From: an uncultured Rikenellaceae bacterium | GTDB lineage: Bacteria; Bacteroidota; Bacteroidia; Bacteroidales; Rikenellaceae | DNA: 5,205 bases | Assembly (NCBI GenBank): GCA_947038135.1 | Contig: CAMQVM010000141.1 | Span: forward strand, 1-5,205 | Direction of reading: 5' to 3' | In this document: piece after piece, positions 1 through 5,205 of the stretch | Layout: every line of letters starts with the position of its first letter | Numbering within the stretch: position 1 is the first letter of the stretch | The notes under the pieces: generated by a model | Seen by the model: the letters and a program-made list of their open reading frames with translations, nothing else | Told to the model about the DNA's origin: nothing | Database searches by the model: none | Made by a program: the position numbers and the translations under genes

Positions 1-67
1 CCTAAGGCACGTAGGTGCTTTTTGCGAGCTCTTTAGAGCGCCGCTTTTTTTAAAAAAGCGTAAATAA
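1..67 (+). other. Possible 3' end of an upstream gene, with small hairpins
   Basis: Reading frame 2 on the plus strand stays open from the window edge to a TAA at 65-67 (last residues roughly ELFRAPLFLKKRK). It could be the tail of a gene that starts outside the window, but only about 21 codons are visible and no family can be recognised. The same bases form small hairpins: a 7-bp stem with one G-T pair at 4-10/15-21 (loop 11-14, followed by a short T-run), and a near-palindrome at 42-60 with CGC/GCG ends around a T-run and an A-run. These could equally mean that the stretch is a non-coding terminator region of a gene to the left. The two readings cannot be separated from this window. Confidence 0.2.
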
Positions 68-79
68 AAATTGTATTAC

Positions 80-112
80 CCCAAAAAACAGCTATATGTT
101 CTGTTTTTTGGG
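80..112. terminator. Perfect 12-bp hairpin, probable (bidirectional) terminator
   Basis: CCCAAAAAACAG at 80-91 is followed by a 9-base loop and its exact reverse complement at 101-112. The G/C-capped stem contains an A6/T6 block. On the minus strand the stem is followed by a T-rich run (complement of 61-71), which fits a rho-independent terminator for the minus-strand ACT gene. On the plus strand the T6 block lies within the stem and the sequence after it (TGATTTATT) is only moderately T-rich. It may serve both that gene and whatever ends at the left edge. Confidence 0.55.
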
Positions 113-120
113 TGATTTAT

Positions 121-166
121 TAATAAAAACTATACCTAAATAGTTGAAAATAAGTATATTTTAGGT
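121..166 (-). terminator. Weak terminator-like hairpin just after the ACT gene
   Basis: ACCTAAA at 134-140 pairs with TTTAGGT at 160-166. With two more A-T pairs and one bulged A, the stem reaches about 9 bp around a 14-base loop. Read on the minus strand, it starts 14 bases after the stop codon of the ACT gene and is followed four bases later by a T5 run (complement of 125-129). The stem is A/T-rich and the spacing to the T-run is not ideal, so the stronger hairpin at 80-112 may be the real stop. Confidence 0.35.
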
Positions 167-179
167 TTTGCGAATCGCC

Positions 180-845
180 CTATTTAAGAGCCTTTTTGGT
201 CTCCATAAGTATAGAGAATGCCTTTTGTATGTCTGTATCACTAACAAGCACCGTAAACTCATTTGTTGTTGATATAACCTCTGATATATTGATGTTATCC
301 CACGCTAGCTCCTTAAATATATAATAGTATACTCCTGGGTAGAGGTTATTGTCATTAGGAAGCTTTACAGTGATACTTGAAAGGTCTGAGGTTTTAGATA
401 TCCTATTCTCATTTTCAAATATATGTTCAACCTCCATAGCTATTGAGCTACTTACTACTAATGTTGTTTCGTTCACCCCTTGCGAAAATGTGCAAAATAT
501 ATCGTTATACTCTTTTATAGAGTTAAGAAGCTCTGCATGGCAACCATACAAAGTTTTGCTATTTGTAAAGGTGTAATCTACCAAGTTTGAACGCACAATT
601 ATATCTCCAATGTTTTTAACAATCTTCTTGAATTTCATTGTCGATATTAGCTCTAACCGTGGCACTAGGCGGTTTAATGCCATTATTATCGCACCGTTAT
701 TAATAGGCTTACCAAGCAGAGCCTCTATCTCTGGCTTAATTACACGTGAAAGTGAAGATAAGTTTATTATCCCTTCAATTAAAGCACTCTCTAAGAATGG
801 CTTTTTTTTAATTATTTGCTCTACAGCTACAGGTATTGTGATCAT
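180..845 (-). CDS. Tandem ACT-domain protein with N-terminal HTH-like segment, putative amino-acid-sensing regulator
   Basis: 221 residues, complete, ATG at 843-845. Three parts are visible. Residues 1-62 are helical and carry a conserved-looking block (NLSSLSRVIKPEIEALLGK, then GAIIMALNRL at 51-60). I recall this pattern from the ACT-containing proteins described as predicted regulators of amino acid metabolism, and it may form a helix-turn-helix. Residues about 80-145 have the beta-alpha-beta-beta-alpha-beta spacing of a degenerate ACT domain. Residues 156-221 are a clear aspartokinase-type ACT domain (ITVKLP at 158-163, PGVYYYIF at 170-177, NISEVIST at 186-193 with slightly variable numbering, then TVLVSDTD). 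There is no kinase domain, signal peptide or membrane segment, so it is probably cytoplasmic. It is divergent from lysC-lysA across 222 bp. Inference: it binds lysine or a related amino acid and affects expression or activity of that pathway. DNA binding is unproven, and a role as a protein partner of LysC is an alternative. Confidence 0.75.
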   Translation of the reverse strand: MITIPVAVEQIIKKKPFLESALIEGIINLSSLSRVIKPEIEALLGKPINNGAIIMALNRLVPRLELISTMKFKKIVKNIGDIIVRSNLVDYTFTNSKTLYGCHAELLNSIKEYNDIFCTFSQGVNETTLVVSSSIAMEVEHIFENENRISKTSDLSSITVKLPNDNNLYPGVYYYIFKELAWDNINISEVISTTNEFTVLVSDTDIQKAFSILMETKKALK

Positions 846-905
846 TGTTTTAAATTTAACGAAATGATATAAAAAACATTAATTATGTAATTTAATTTTA
901 AAATT

Positions 906-914
906 CAAAATATA
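906..914 (-). promoter_or_regulatory. Candidate -7 element for the ACT gene
   Basis: The minus strand reads TATATTTTG here, one base longer than the Bacteroidota -7 consensus TA-N2-TTTG. It lies about 60 bp upstream of the ATG. No TTTG-like -33 box is found at the expected distance, so the call is weak. Confidence 0.2.
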
Positions 915-965
915 AAAGTAGCTTTGTACATTAATATTTGAAATGTGTGCAAGTTATTACATGGT

Positions 966-1024
966 AATTTTTCACAAAATAGTAAAAAAAAAAATACAAA
1001 ACAAGAATATTTCACAAAAAGTGA
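966..1024. repeat. 14-base direct repeat pair flanking an A-tract, candidate operator
   Basis: AATTTTTCACAAAA (966-979) and AATATTTCACAAAA (1006-1019) differ at one base and lie exactly 40 bp apart, close to four helical turns. The second copy continues into an imperfect inverted repeat (TCAC at 1012-1015 against GTGA at 1021-1024). The copies flank an 11-A tract (984-994). The arrangement fits cooperative binding of a dimeric regulator, but in sequence this AT-rich some similarity can arise by chance. Confidence 0.4.
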
Positions 1025-1038
1025 TATTTTTATTTTGG
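1010..1038 (+). promoter_or_regulatory. Candidate promoter of lysC-lysA
   Basis: TATTTTGG at 1031-1038 matches the Bacteroidota -7 consensus TA-N2-TTTG except for one base. TTTC at 1010-1013, 17 bases upstream, is one base off the -33 TTTG box, and the spacing is slightly short. Transcription would start around 1043-1046, giving a leader of about 25 bases. The -33 part overlaps the second TTTCACAAAA repeat, so a protein bound there would be expected to block initiation. Weak consensus fit. Confidence 0.3.
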
Positions 1039-1067
1039 CAATGATTAAAAAGATACATAATTTATAG

Positions 1068-2378
1068 ATGATGATAAAGGTATTAAAATTTGGCGGAACT
1101 TCAGTTGGAAGCGCCGAGAATATGTGCAAAGTAGCACAAGTGATTAAAGATGAGGGTTCTAAGGTGACTGTTTTGTCTGCTATGAGCGAAACTACAAACG
1201 GGCTTGTGAAGATATGTTCTTTGGCTTCTAAAGGTAATGTAGATGTTGAGACCATAGATTATTTAAAGACTAAATATTCTATTTGCGCCACTACAATCCT
1301 TAAAAATCCGAGCAGCGCAATCGCAATGGTAGATGCTACTTATGTGTATATTTCAGAGCAGGCGGCTACTTACACTGCTAACTCTAACCTAAATATTTTA
1401 GCACAAGGAGAGTTATTAACAACAGCTATTTTTACGCTCTATCTAAATGAGCAGGGAGTAAAGGCCGAGCTTTTACATGTGCCTGATAGTATGCACTCAT
1501 TAGAGGATGGGTATGTCGATCTAGCGCATCTATCTGCTACGTTAGGGGCTAGGGTGAAAGCTTCAAGTGCCGACACTATATTTATAACTCAAGGTTTTAT
1601 ATGCACCAACTATAAAGGCGAGCTTGATAACCTTGGACGTGGAGGAAGCGACTACTCGGCAGCGTTGATTGGTGAGGCAATCGGTGCAGACGAAGTGCAA
1701 ATATGGACAGATATTGATGGTATGCATAACAATGACCCTCGATATGTAGAGGGCACGTATCCTATCAGGAAAATGAGCTTTACTCAGGCTGCTGAGCTAG
1801 CATACTTTGGTGCTAAAATACTGCATCCAGCGACAATTTTACCTTGCCAGCGTAACAGTATCAACGTGCGTCTTAAAAACACTCTTGAGCCATCTGCAGC
1901 AGGAACATTGATTAGTAATGAGGCAAATGTCGATTCGCAATTTTGTGCTATTGCTGCAAAAGATGATATTACTGTTGTTAGAATATGCTCGGCACGTATG
2001 CTTATGGCGTATGGATTTTTGCGTAAGGTATTTGAGGTGTTCGAAGCTCACAAAACGCCTATTGATATGATCACTACTAGTGAGGTAGCTGTATCAATTA
2101 CCATAGATAACACCGATCATCTTGATAGTATAATTGCTGATCTTAATCCTTTTGGTAATGTTAGCTGTGATAGCAATAACACTATTGTATGTGTTGTAGG
2201 GCATATTCCACCCGAAGAGGCTGGGGTTAACTCATCAGTTTTTAGCTCTATAAGTGATGTTCCAGTTAAAATGATCTCTTATGGTGCTAGCTCGCACAGT
2301 ATAGCCTTTTTAATTAACTCAGATAATAAAATAGAGACTCTGCGTAAGCTTAACACTAGCTTATTTAAGAGTAAATAG
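1068..2378 (+). CDS. lysC: Aspartate kinase, lysine-sensitive (AKIII) type
   Basis: 436 residues, ATP-dependent phosphorylation of L-aspartate to 4-phospho-aspartate, the committed first step toward lysine/diaminopimelate, threonine and methionine; cytoplasmic. The amino-acid kinase domain spans about 3-282: KFGGTSVGS at 7-15, GEL at 114-116, GRGGSDYSAAL at 190-200, WTDIDGMHNNDPR at 213-225, FGAKILHPATILP at 247-259. Two ACT domains follow (about 298-365 and 370-436). There is no homoserine dehydrogenase domain, so the enzyme is monofunctional. The first ACT domain closely matches the E. coli LysC lysine site (M-L-x-x-x-GFL at 311-318, ID-MITTSEV at 332-340), with Ala314 where E. coli has Ser321. 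Lysine inhibition is expected. The start could be either of two adjacent ATGs (1068 or 1071). There is no Shine-Dalgarno sequence, only an A-rich leader. The stop is doubled in frame (TAG TAA). It is first in an operon with lysA. Confidence 0.95.
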   Translation: MMIKVLKFGGTSVGSAENMCKVAQVIKDEGSKVTVLSAMSETTNGLVKICSLASKGNVDVETIDYLKTKYSICATTILKNPSSAIAMVDATYVYISEQAATYTANSNLNILAQGELLTTAIFTLYLNEQGVKAELLHVPDSMHSLEDGYVDLAHLSATLGARVKASSADTIFITQGFICTNYKGELDNLGRGGSDYSAALIGEAIGADEVQIWTDIDGMHNNDPRYVEGTYPIRKMSFTQAAELAYFGAKILHPATILPCQRNSINVRLKNTLEPSAAGTLISNEANVDSQFCAIAAKDDITVVRICSARMLMAYGFLRKVFEVFEAHKTPIDMITTSEVAVSITIDNTDHLDSIIADLNPFGNVSCDSNNTIVCVVGHIPPEEAGVNSSVFSSISDVPVKMISYGASSHSIAFLINSDNKIETLRKLNTSLFKSK

Positions 2379-2397
2379 TAATTTTAAAAAAGATAAA

Positions 2398-3558
2398 ATG
2401 ATACATTTAAAAGATAAGTTCAAGAACATCGCTACACCATTCTACTACTATGATATGGATTTGTTAGCTAAGACTTTAGATATTGTTAAGGCTGAGAGCA
2501 GCAAGTATGGTTTTAATGTGCACTATGCAGTAAAGGCTAACTACGACGATAAGATAATGCAGACAATTGCGGCTCATGGGTTTGGTGCTGACTGTGTTAG
2601 TGGTGGCGAAGTAGCAAAATCGCTTGAAATGGGCTTTAAGCATCAAGATATAGTATTTGCGGGTGTAGGCAAGAGCGATGCAGAGATAAACACTGCTTTA
2701 GATGCTGATATATTCTCGTTTAACTGCGAATCTTTAGAGGAGTTATCTGTAATTAATGAGCTTGCTGCTCTTAAAGGTAAGGTGGCAAATGTGGCGTTGC
2801 GTCTTAATCCTGATGTAGACCCTCAAACTCACGCTTATATTACTACTGGCAAGGCTGAAAACAAGTTTGGCATACCGTTTCACGAGGTTGATACATTTGT
2901 AGAGATGCTTCCTACATTAACGAATATTAAATTTATTGGTATACATTTTCATATCGGCTCACAAATAACCAATCTTTCTGTTTTTAAAGAGCTGTGTGAG
3001 CGTGTTGAAACATTTGTTAAATGGTTTGAGGAGCGTGGCATAAGGGTCGAGAGCATAAACCTTGGCGGAGGCTTGGGTATTGATTATCAAAATCCTGATG
3101 TTAACCCTATTGCTCCTTTTGCAGACTACTTCAAGATTATTGCAGACAATCTTAAGGTTGCAGAGGGTCGTTCTATTCATTTTGAGCTTGGGCGCTCAGT
3201 GGTGGGGCAGTGTGGCACGTTAGTAAGTAGAGTGTTGTTTAATAAAACTACTGCAGCTGGTACTCAATATGCTATTATTGATGGTAGTATGACTGAGCTT
3301 TTACGTCCTGCACTTTATAGCGCATATCATGAGGTTGCTAACATATCGTCTACTGATACAAATTCTACCTATCATATTGCGGGGGGAGTTTGTGAGTCTA
3401 CTGATCTGTTTGCTAAAGATATCTCTCTTCCTGCAACTAAGCGAGGTGATTTTATAGTTATTCGCTCTGCTGGGGCTTATGGTAGTGCTATGGCATCTAC
3501 CTATAACCTGCGCCCTTTGCCATGTTCGGTTTATAGTGATACTATTGATAATTTGTAG
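2398..3558 (+). CDS. lysA: Diaminopimelate decarboxylase
   Basis: 386 residues. The PLP-dependent enzyme decarboxylates meso-2,6-diaminopimelate to L-lysine, the last step of the pathway; cytoplasmic, normally a homodimer. Fold-type III (alanine racemase-like) barrel motifs are visible: HYAVKAN at 42-48 with Lys46 as the PLP Schiff-base lysine, HFHIGSQ at 183-189, and the phosphate-binding GGGLG at 223-227. In the C-terminal beta domain are DGSMTELLRPALY at 295-307, CESTD at 332-336 (the catalytic Cys motif contributed across the dimer) and AGAYG at 358-362. The usual EPGR motif reads ELGR (263-266), a variant I believe is normal in Bacteroidota. The length is slightly shorter than E. coli LysA but contains all the motifs. 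The ATG lies 19 bp after lysC behind an A-rich stretch (AAAAAAGATAAA), so co-transcription is likely. A strong terminator follows within 20 bp. Confidence 0.95.
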   Translation: MIHLKDKFKNIATPFYYYDMDLLAKTLDIVKAESSKYGFNVHYAVKANYDDKIMQTIAAHGFGADCVSGGEVAKSLEMGFKHQDIVFAGVGKSDAEINTALDADIFSFNCESLEELSVINELAALKGKVANVALRLNPDVDPQTHAYITTGKAENKFGIPFHEVDTFVEMLPTLTNIKFIGIHFHIGSQITNLSVFKELCERVETFVKWFEERGIRVESINLGGGLGIDYQNPDVNPIAPFADYFKIIADNLKVAEGRSIHFELGRSVVGQCGTLVSRVLFNKTTAAGTQYAIIDGSMTELLRPALYSAYHEVANISSTDTNSTYHIAGGVCESTDLFAKDISLPATKRGDFIVIRSAGAYGSAMASTYNLRPLPCSVYSDTIDNL

Positions 3559-3573
3559 GTTTTGATTTAATAT

Positions 3574-3614
3574 AAAATCCCTTAAGATGAATTTTCATCT
3601 TAAGGGATTTTTTT
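3574..3614. terminator. Strong rho-independent terminator of lysC-lysA
   Basis: A perfect 17-bp inverted repeat (3574-3590 with 3595-3611; core AATCCCTTAAGATGA) has a 4-base loop ATTT and runs into seven consecutive T (3608-3614). It begins 15 bases after the lysA stop. On the minus strand the stem ends in TTTT followed by ATATT, so it could also stop transcription arriving from plsY. No other hairpin between 3615 and the plsY stop looks like a terminator. Confidence 0.92.
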
Positions 3615-3786
3615 GGGATATTTATTAATTTTGTTCTGATTTGTGTGGATTGCTTTGCAGTTATATGAGAGCATTGCAGAAGCAAGAAATTTTTATAGGC
3701 AGTGTCTTATACAAAAAATTATAATTATCGAAAGTGTATTGTTGACTTTATTTCAAAACCAATAAATCACTAGTTAAGTAGCCACC
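3615..3786. other. Convergent spacer between lysA and plsY, no gene recognised
   Basis: 172 bp between the two convergent genes. It contains a near-repeat GCTTTGCAG (3652-3660) / GCATTGCAG (3671-3679) and one 19-codon open frame beginning with ATG at 3665 and ending at 3724, with no supporting leader or recognisable product. I see no RNA gene or mobile-element end. Confidence 0.5.
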
Positions 3787-4443
3787 CTATTTTTTACTGA
3801 ACCACCCTTTTATTTTTGTGCCAATCCCCTTGAAAGGGTAAACCTTGCTTTCTGTACCTTTAAATATTCGCTTGATATTCTTGCGGTGAGTAAATAGCAG
3901 CAACACCGATGCTAAGCACCCAAAAAAGATAGCTAAACCCGAATTTTCTTTAAATACAAAAATAAGAAATAGAGGAAATGTTATTCCCGCCATTATTGAG
4001 CCCAAAGAGACATAGTTGAAAAGAAGAAATACTATCATAAATACTCCTAACGAACAAAGCAGTGCAGAGGTGTAAATCGCAAGTATCGCACCTGCAAAAG
4101 TAGCAACACCCTTACCTCCCTTAAACTTAGCAAAAACAGGGAATATATGACCTAATACTGCCGCTACTGCAAGCACTATCTTAAAGATAAAAAGATCGTG
4201 TGCATCTGCTGTAAAGGTACTGAAATTAAATAAGACTACTGCACAAAACCCCTTAAGCAGATCAATAATAAATACTGGAGCAGCTGCTCGTCTCCCCAGC
4301 ACCCTAAGAGTGTTGGTTGCTCCCGCATTTTTACTACCGTGTTCTCTAACATCTACTCCGTAGAATCTCTTTCCTATCCATACTGCACTTGGTATTGAAC
4401 CAAGTAAATATGCTAATACTACCAGTGCTACATTTAAAATCAT
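3787..4443 (-). CDS. plsY: Acyl-phosphate:glycerol-3-phosphate acyltransferase
   Basis: Inner-membrane enzyme that transfers an acyl group from acyl-phosphate (made by PlsX) to position 1 of sn-glycerol-3-phosphate, giving lysophosphatidate, the first step of phospholipid synthesis. Numbered from the preferred ATG at 4443 (218 residues), the three family motifs are present: GSIPSAVWIGK at 15-25 with REHGSKNAGATN at 33-44; the glycine-rich loop KGGKGVAT at 108-115 preceded by GHIFPVF at 98-104; and HRKNIKRIFKGTE at 186-198. About six hydrophobic stretches are seen (near 2-21, 55-72, 87-104, 116-144, 148-164, 169-185), and the tail is basic. An in-frame ATG at 4473 would add ten residues (MVIVNLIKKA). 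I prefer 4443 because it follows an A-rich leader and puts AYLLGS about ten residues in, as in other PlsY proteins. It lies downstream of the M64 peptidase gene on the same strand, probably with its own promoter. Confidence 0.93.
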   Translation of the reverse strand: MILNVALVVLAYLLGSIPSAVWIGKRFYGVDVREHGSKNAGATNTLRVLGRRAAAPVFIIDLLKGFCAVVLFNFSTFTADAHDLFIFKIVLAVAAVLGHIFPVFAKFKGGKGVATFAGAILAIYTSALLCSLGVFMIVFLLFNYVSLGSIMAGITFPLFLIFVFKENSGLAIFFGCLASVLLLFTHRKNIKRIFKGTESKVYPFKGIGTKIKGWFSKK

Positions 4444-4470
4444 CGCTTTTTTTATTAAGTTAACAATAAC

Positions 4471-4498
4471 CATATACTACATATACATAGACATATAC
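4471..4498 (-). repeat. Three copies of GTATATG upstream of plsY
   Basis: On the minus strand the heptamer GTATATG occurs at 4498-4492, 4486-4480 and 4477-4471, and the last copy contains the alternative upstream ATG of plsY. The spacing is uneven (12 and 9 bp), and the sequence is low-complexity alternating purine-pyrimidine. It may be part of the plsY leader. A function is not evident. Confidence 0.35.
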
Positions 4499-4600
4499 AA
4501 CGCTACAATATATTTATAGTGGCTATAAACTACCATTTTTTGGTAAGTAAAATTTCTCAAAGGTAGTAAAAAGAGATAAGATTACAAATTTAATACTATA

Positions 4601-5205
4601 TTATTTACACATAAAATCAATCATCTCTGTTATTCCTTCGCTACATACTGGGCAGAACCCATCATCATTAAGTGTTCGCATCATACAGTTTATCCATGGT
4701 CTATATATGCCTTTCGAAACATAACCGCCACCTTCATATACCCCTACAACCTTGCTGTTGGCTGCTACTGCATTGGTGGGTATAGGTGTATCTTTATTGA
4801 GATGCTTTTGCCATTGATGCTTCTTATCAAAATCTACTAGGCGTGTAAGGTTTATCTCCCATGGCTCCACGCCACTTGGGTATAAGTCTTCTACTGAAGT
4901 GCCACCTTCGTACTCATCGCCTAAGCCTAAAAGTAGGTGCCCAAACTCATGTACAAAAACTTTTCCAGTTTGGGTGGCGTGCCCTGCTGAGCTTATTCCA
5001 TAAAAGTTATATATTGCACCACCACCATATTTTTTGGTGTTGGAAATTATATATATCAGGTCGTAAGGTGCTGACGCTGCAATATCTCGCACCTTCTGAA
5101 AATCGTCTACCATTTGGTATCTTTCTGCTCCAAAGGTATAAAATTTAGCATTGAGTACTGTGCGCTTCCATTGGTGCTCGCCTGGGCTAGATATACCACT
5201 GTCGG
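4601..5205 (-). CDS. M64-family (IgA peptidase type) zinc metallopeptidase, C-terminal part
   Basis: The gene runs off the right edge; the frame is open from 5205 to the TAA at 4601-4603, giving about 201 visible residues. An ATG at 5113 is internal, since the codons upstream of it continue the family pattern (SGISSPGEHQWK, then LNAKFYTFGAERYQMVDDF). The zinc-binding HEFGH is encoded at 4937-4951, followed by LLLGLGDEY. The two His and probably the Asp after GLG bind the metal, and the Glu is the catalytic base. Before it comes APYDLIYIISNTKKYGGGAIYN, typical of M64. After it come YRPWINCMMR and FCPVC near the end, conserved Cys positions that could form a disulfide or bind metal. Family members are usually secreted or surface proteins. 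The signal peptide would lie outside the window. The substrate is unknown; an IgA target is only the family name. The visible end carries no recognisable type IX secretion tail. Confidence 0.88.
   Translation of the reverse strand, partial: DSGISSPGEHQWKRTVLNAKFYTFGAERYQMVDDFQKVRDIAASAPYDLIYIISNTKKYGGGAIYNFYGISSAGHATQTGKVFVHEFGHLLLGLGDEYEGGTSVEDLYPSGVEPWEINLTRLVDFDKKHQWQKHLNKDTPIPTNAVAANSKVVGVYEGGGYVSKGIYRPWINCMMRTLNDDGFCPVCSEGITEMIDFMCK

Larger units (their letters stand above)
846..1067. promoter_or_regulatory. Divergent promoter region between the ACT gene and lysC-lysA
   Basis: This 222-bp, very AT-rich non-coding region must hold the promoters of both divergent units. Visible structure: a near-identical 14-base direct repeat at 966-979 and 1006-1019 (AAT-W-TTTCACAAAA), 40 bp apart; an uninterrupted run of 11 A at 984-994 between the copies; and an imperfect palindrome around the second copy, TTCAC-AAAAA-GTGAT with its core at 1012-1024. 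I see no T-box and no lysine riboswitch. The room available (lysine riboswitches are about 170-180 nt) and the absence of GC-rich helices argue against one. Control is therefore more likely by a DNA-binding protein, with the divergent ACT protein the obvious candidate. Confidence 0.6.

Noticed and set aside
1..179. tRNA or other structured RNA gene in the hairpin-rich left edge
   Set aside because: The hairpins are separate terminator-like stems. No cloverleaf, TPsiC-like or CCA end is present.
349..867. Plus-strand open frames at 349-576 and 610-867
   Set aside because: They lie antisense to the ACT-domain gene, whose protein has clear domain structure. Their translations show no motif.
846..1067. 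Lysine riboswitch or T-box upstream of lysC
   Set aside because: The likely leader is only about 25 bases, and the whole spacer lacks the GC-rich multi-helix structure or conserved boxes of these elements.
905..1255. Minus-strand open frame of 116 codons covering the intergenic region and the lysC start
   Set aside because: It overlaps the conserved KFGGTSVGS coding start of lysC on the opposite strand. Its remainder is translated AT-rich spacer rich in Phe, Lys and Ile, with no motif.
1839..2051. Minus-strand open frame of 70 codons inside lysC
   Set aside because: It is antisense to conserved aspartokinase sequence, with no recognisable product or leader.
2959..3180. Minus-strand open frame of 73 codons inside lysA
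   Set aside because: It is antisense to conserved LysA motifs such as GGGLG, with no independent evidence.
3665..3724. 19-codon open frame in the spacer after the lysA terminator
   Set aside because: It is too short, lies behind a strong terminator with no visible promoter, and shows no recognisable peptide.
4861..5148. Plus-strand open frame of 95 codons over the peptidase gene
   Set aside because: It is antisense to the M64 zinc site. The His-rich translation is a by-product of the opposite coding strand.
1..5205. CRISPR array, insertion sequence, phage or defence system
   Set aside because: No regularly spaced repeats, transposase, integrase, terminal inverted repeats or target duplications were seen. 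The genes are metabolic and envelope functions apart from the protease.

Overview
The window is AT-rich chromosomal DNA, most likely from a member of the Bacteroidales (phylum Bacteroidota). The basis is protein style: an aspartokinase/diaminopimelate decarboxylase tandem with a separate ACT-domain gene beside it, an M64 (IgA-peptidase type) metalloprotease, A-rich rather than Shine-Dalgarno leaders in front of the start codons, and -7-like TA-N2-TTTG motifs. No genus is assigned.

Layout. Positions 1-179 hold no complete gene. They contain several hairpins, including a perfect 12-bp stem at 80-112, and possibly the last codons of an upstream gene. A minus-strand gene (180-845) encodes a 221-residue protein with an N-terminal helical, HTH-like segment and two ACT-type domains. 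A 222-bp intergenic region (846-1067) separates it from the divergent lysC (1068-2378, lysine-sensitive type aspartate kinase) and lysA (2398-3558, diaminopimelate decarboxylase), which are 19 bp apart and end at a textbook terminator (3574-3614). After a 172-bp convergent spacer with no convincing gene comes plsY on the minus strand (stop at 3787, preferred start 4443), an integral-membrane acyl-phosphate:glycerol-3-phosphate acyltransferase. Upstream of it on the same strand is the 3' part of an M64-family metallopeptidase gene (4601 to beyond 5205), which runs off the right edge.

How the genes fit together. LysC catalyses the first step and LysA the last step of the diaminopimelate route to lysine, so the two-gene operon brackets the pathway. 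LysC keeps most of the lysine-binding ACT signature of E. coli AKIII, so feedback inhibition by lysine is expected. The divergent ACT protein is a candidate amino-acid-sensing regulator of the same operon. This is inference from domain type and position. The shared intergenic region carries a 14-base direct repeat (one mismatch, exactly 40 bp apart) flanking an 11-A tract, a plausible operator arrangement. plsY (phospholipid synthesis) and the M64 protease appear unrelated to lysine synthesis.

Most of the window is ordinary housekeeping sequence. The only candidate for something undescribed is the ACT regulator plus the repeat-bearing divergent promoter region.
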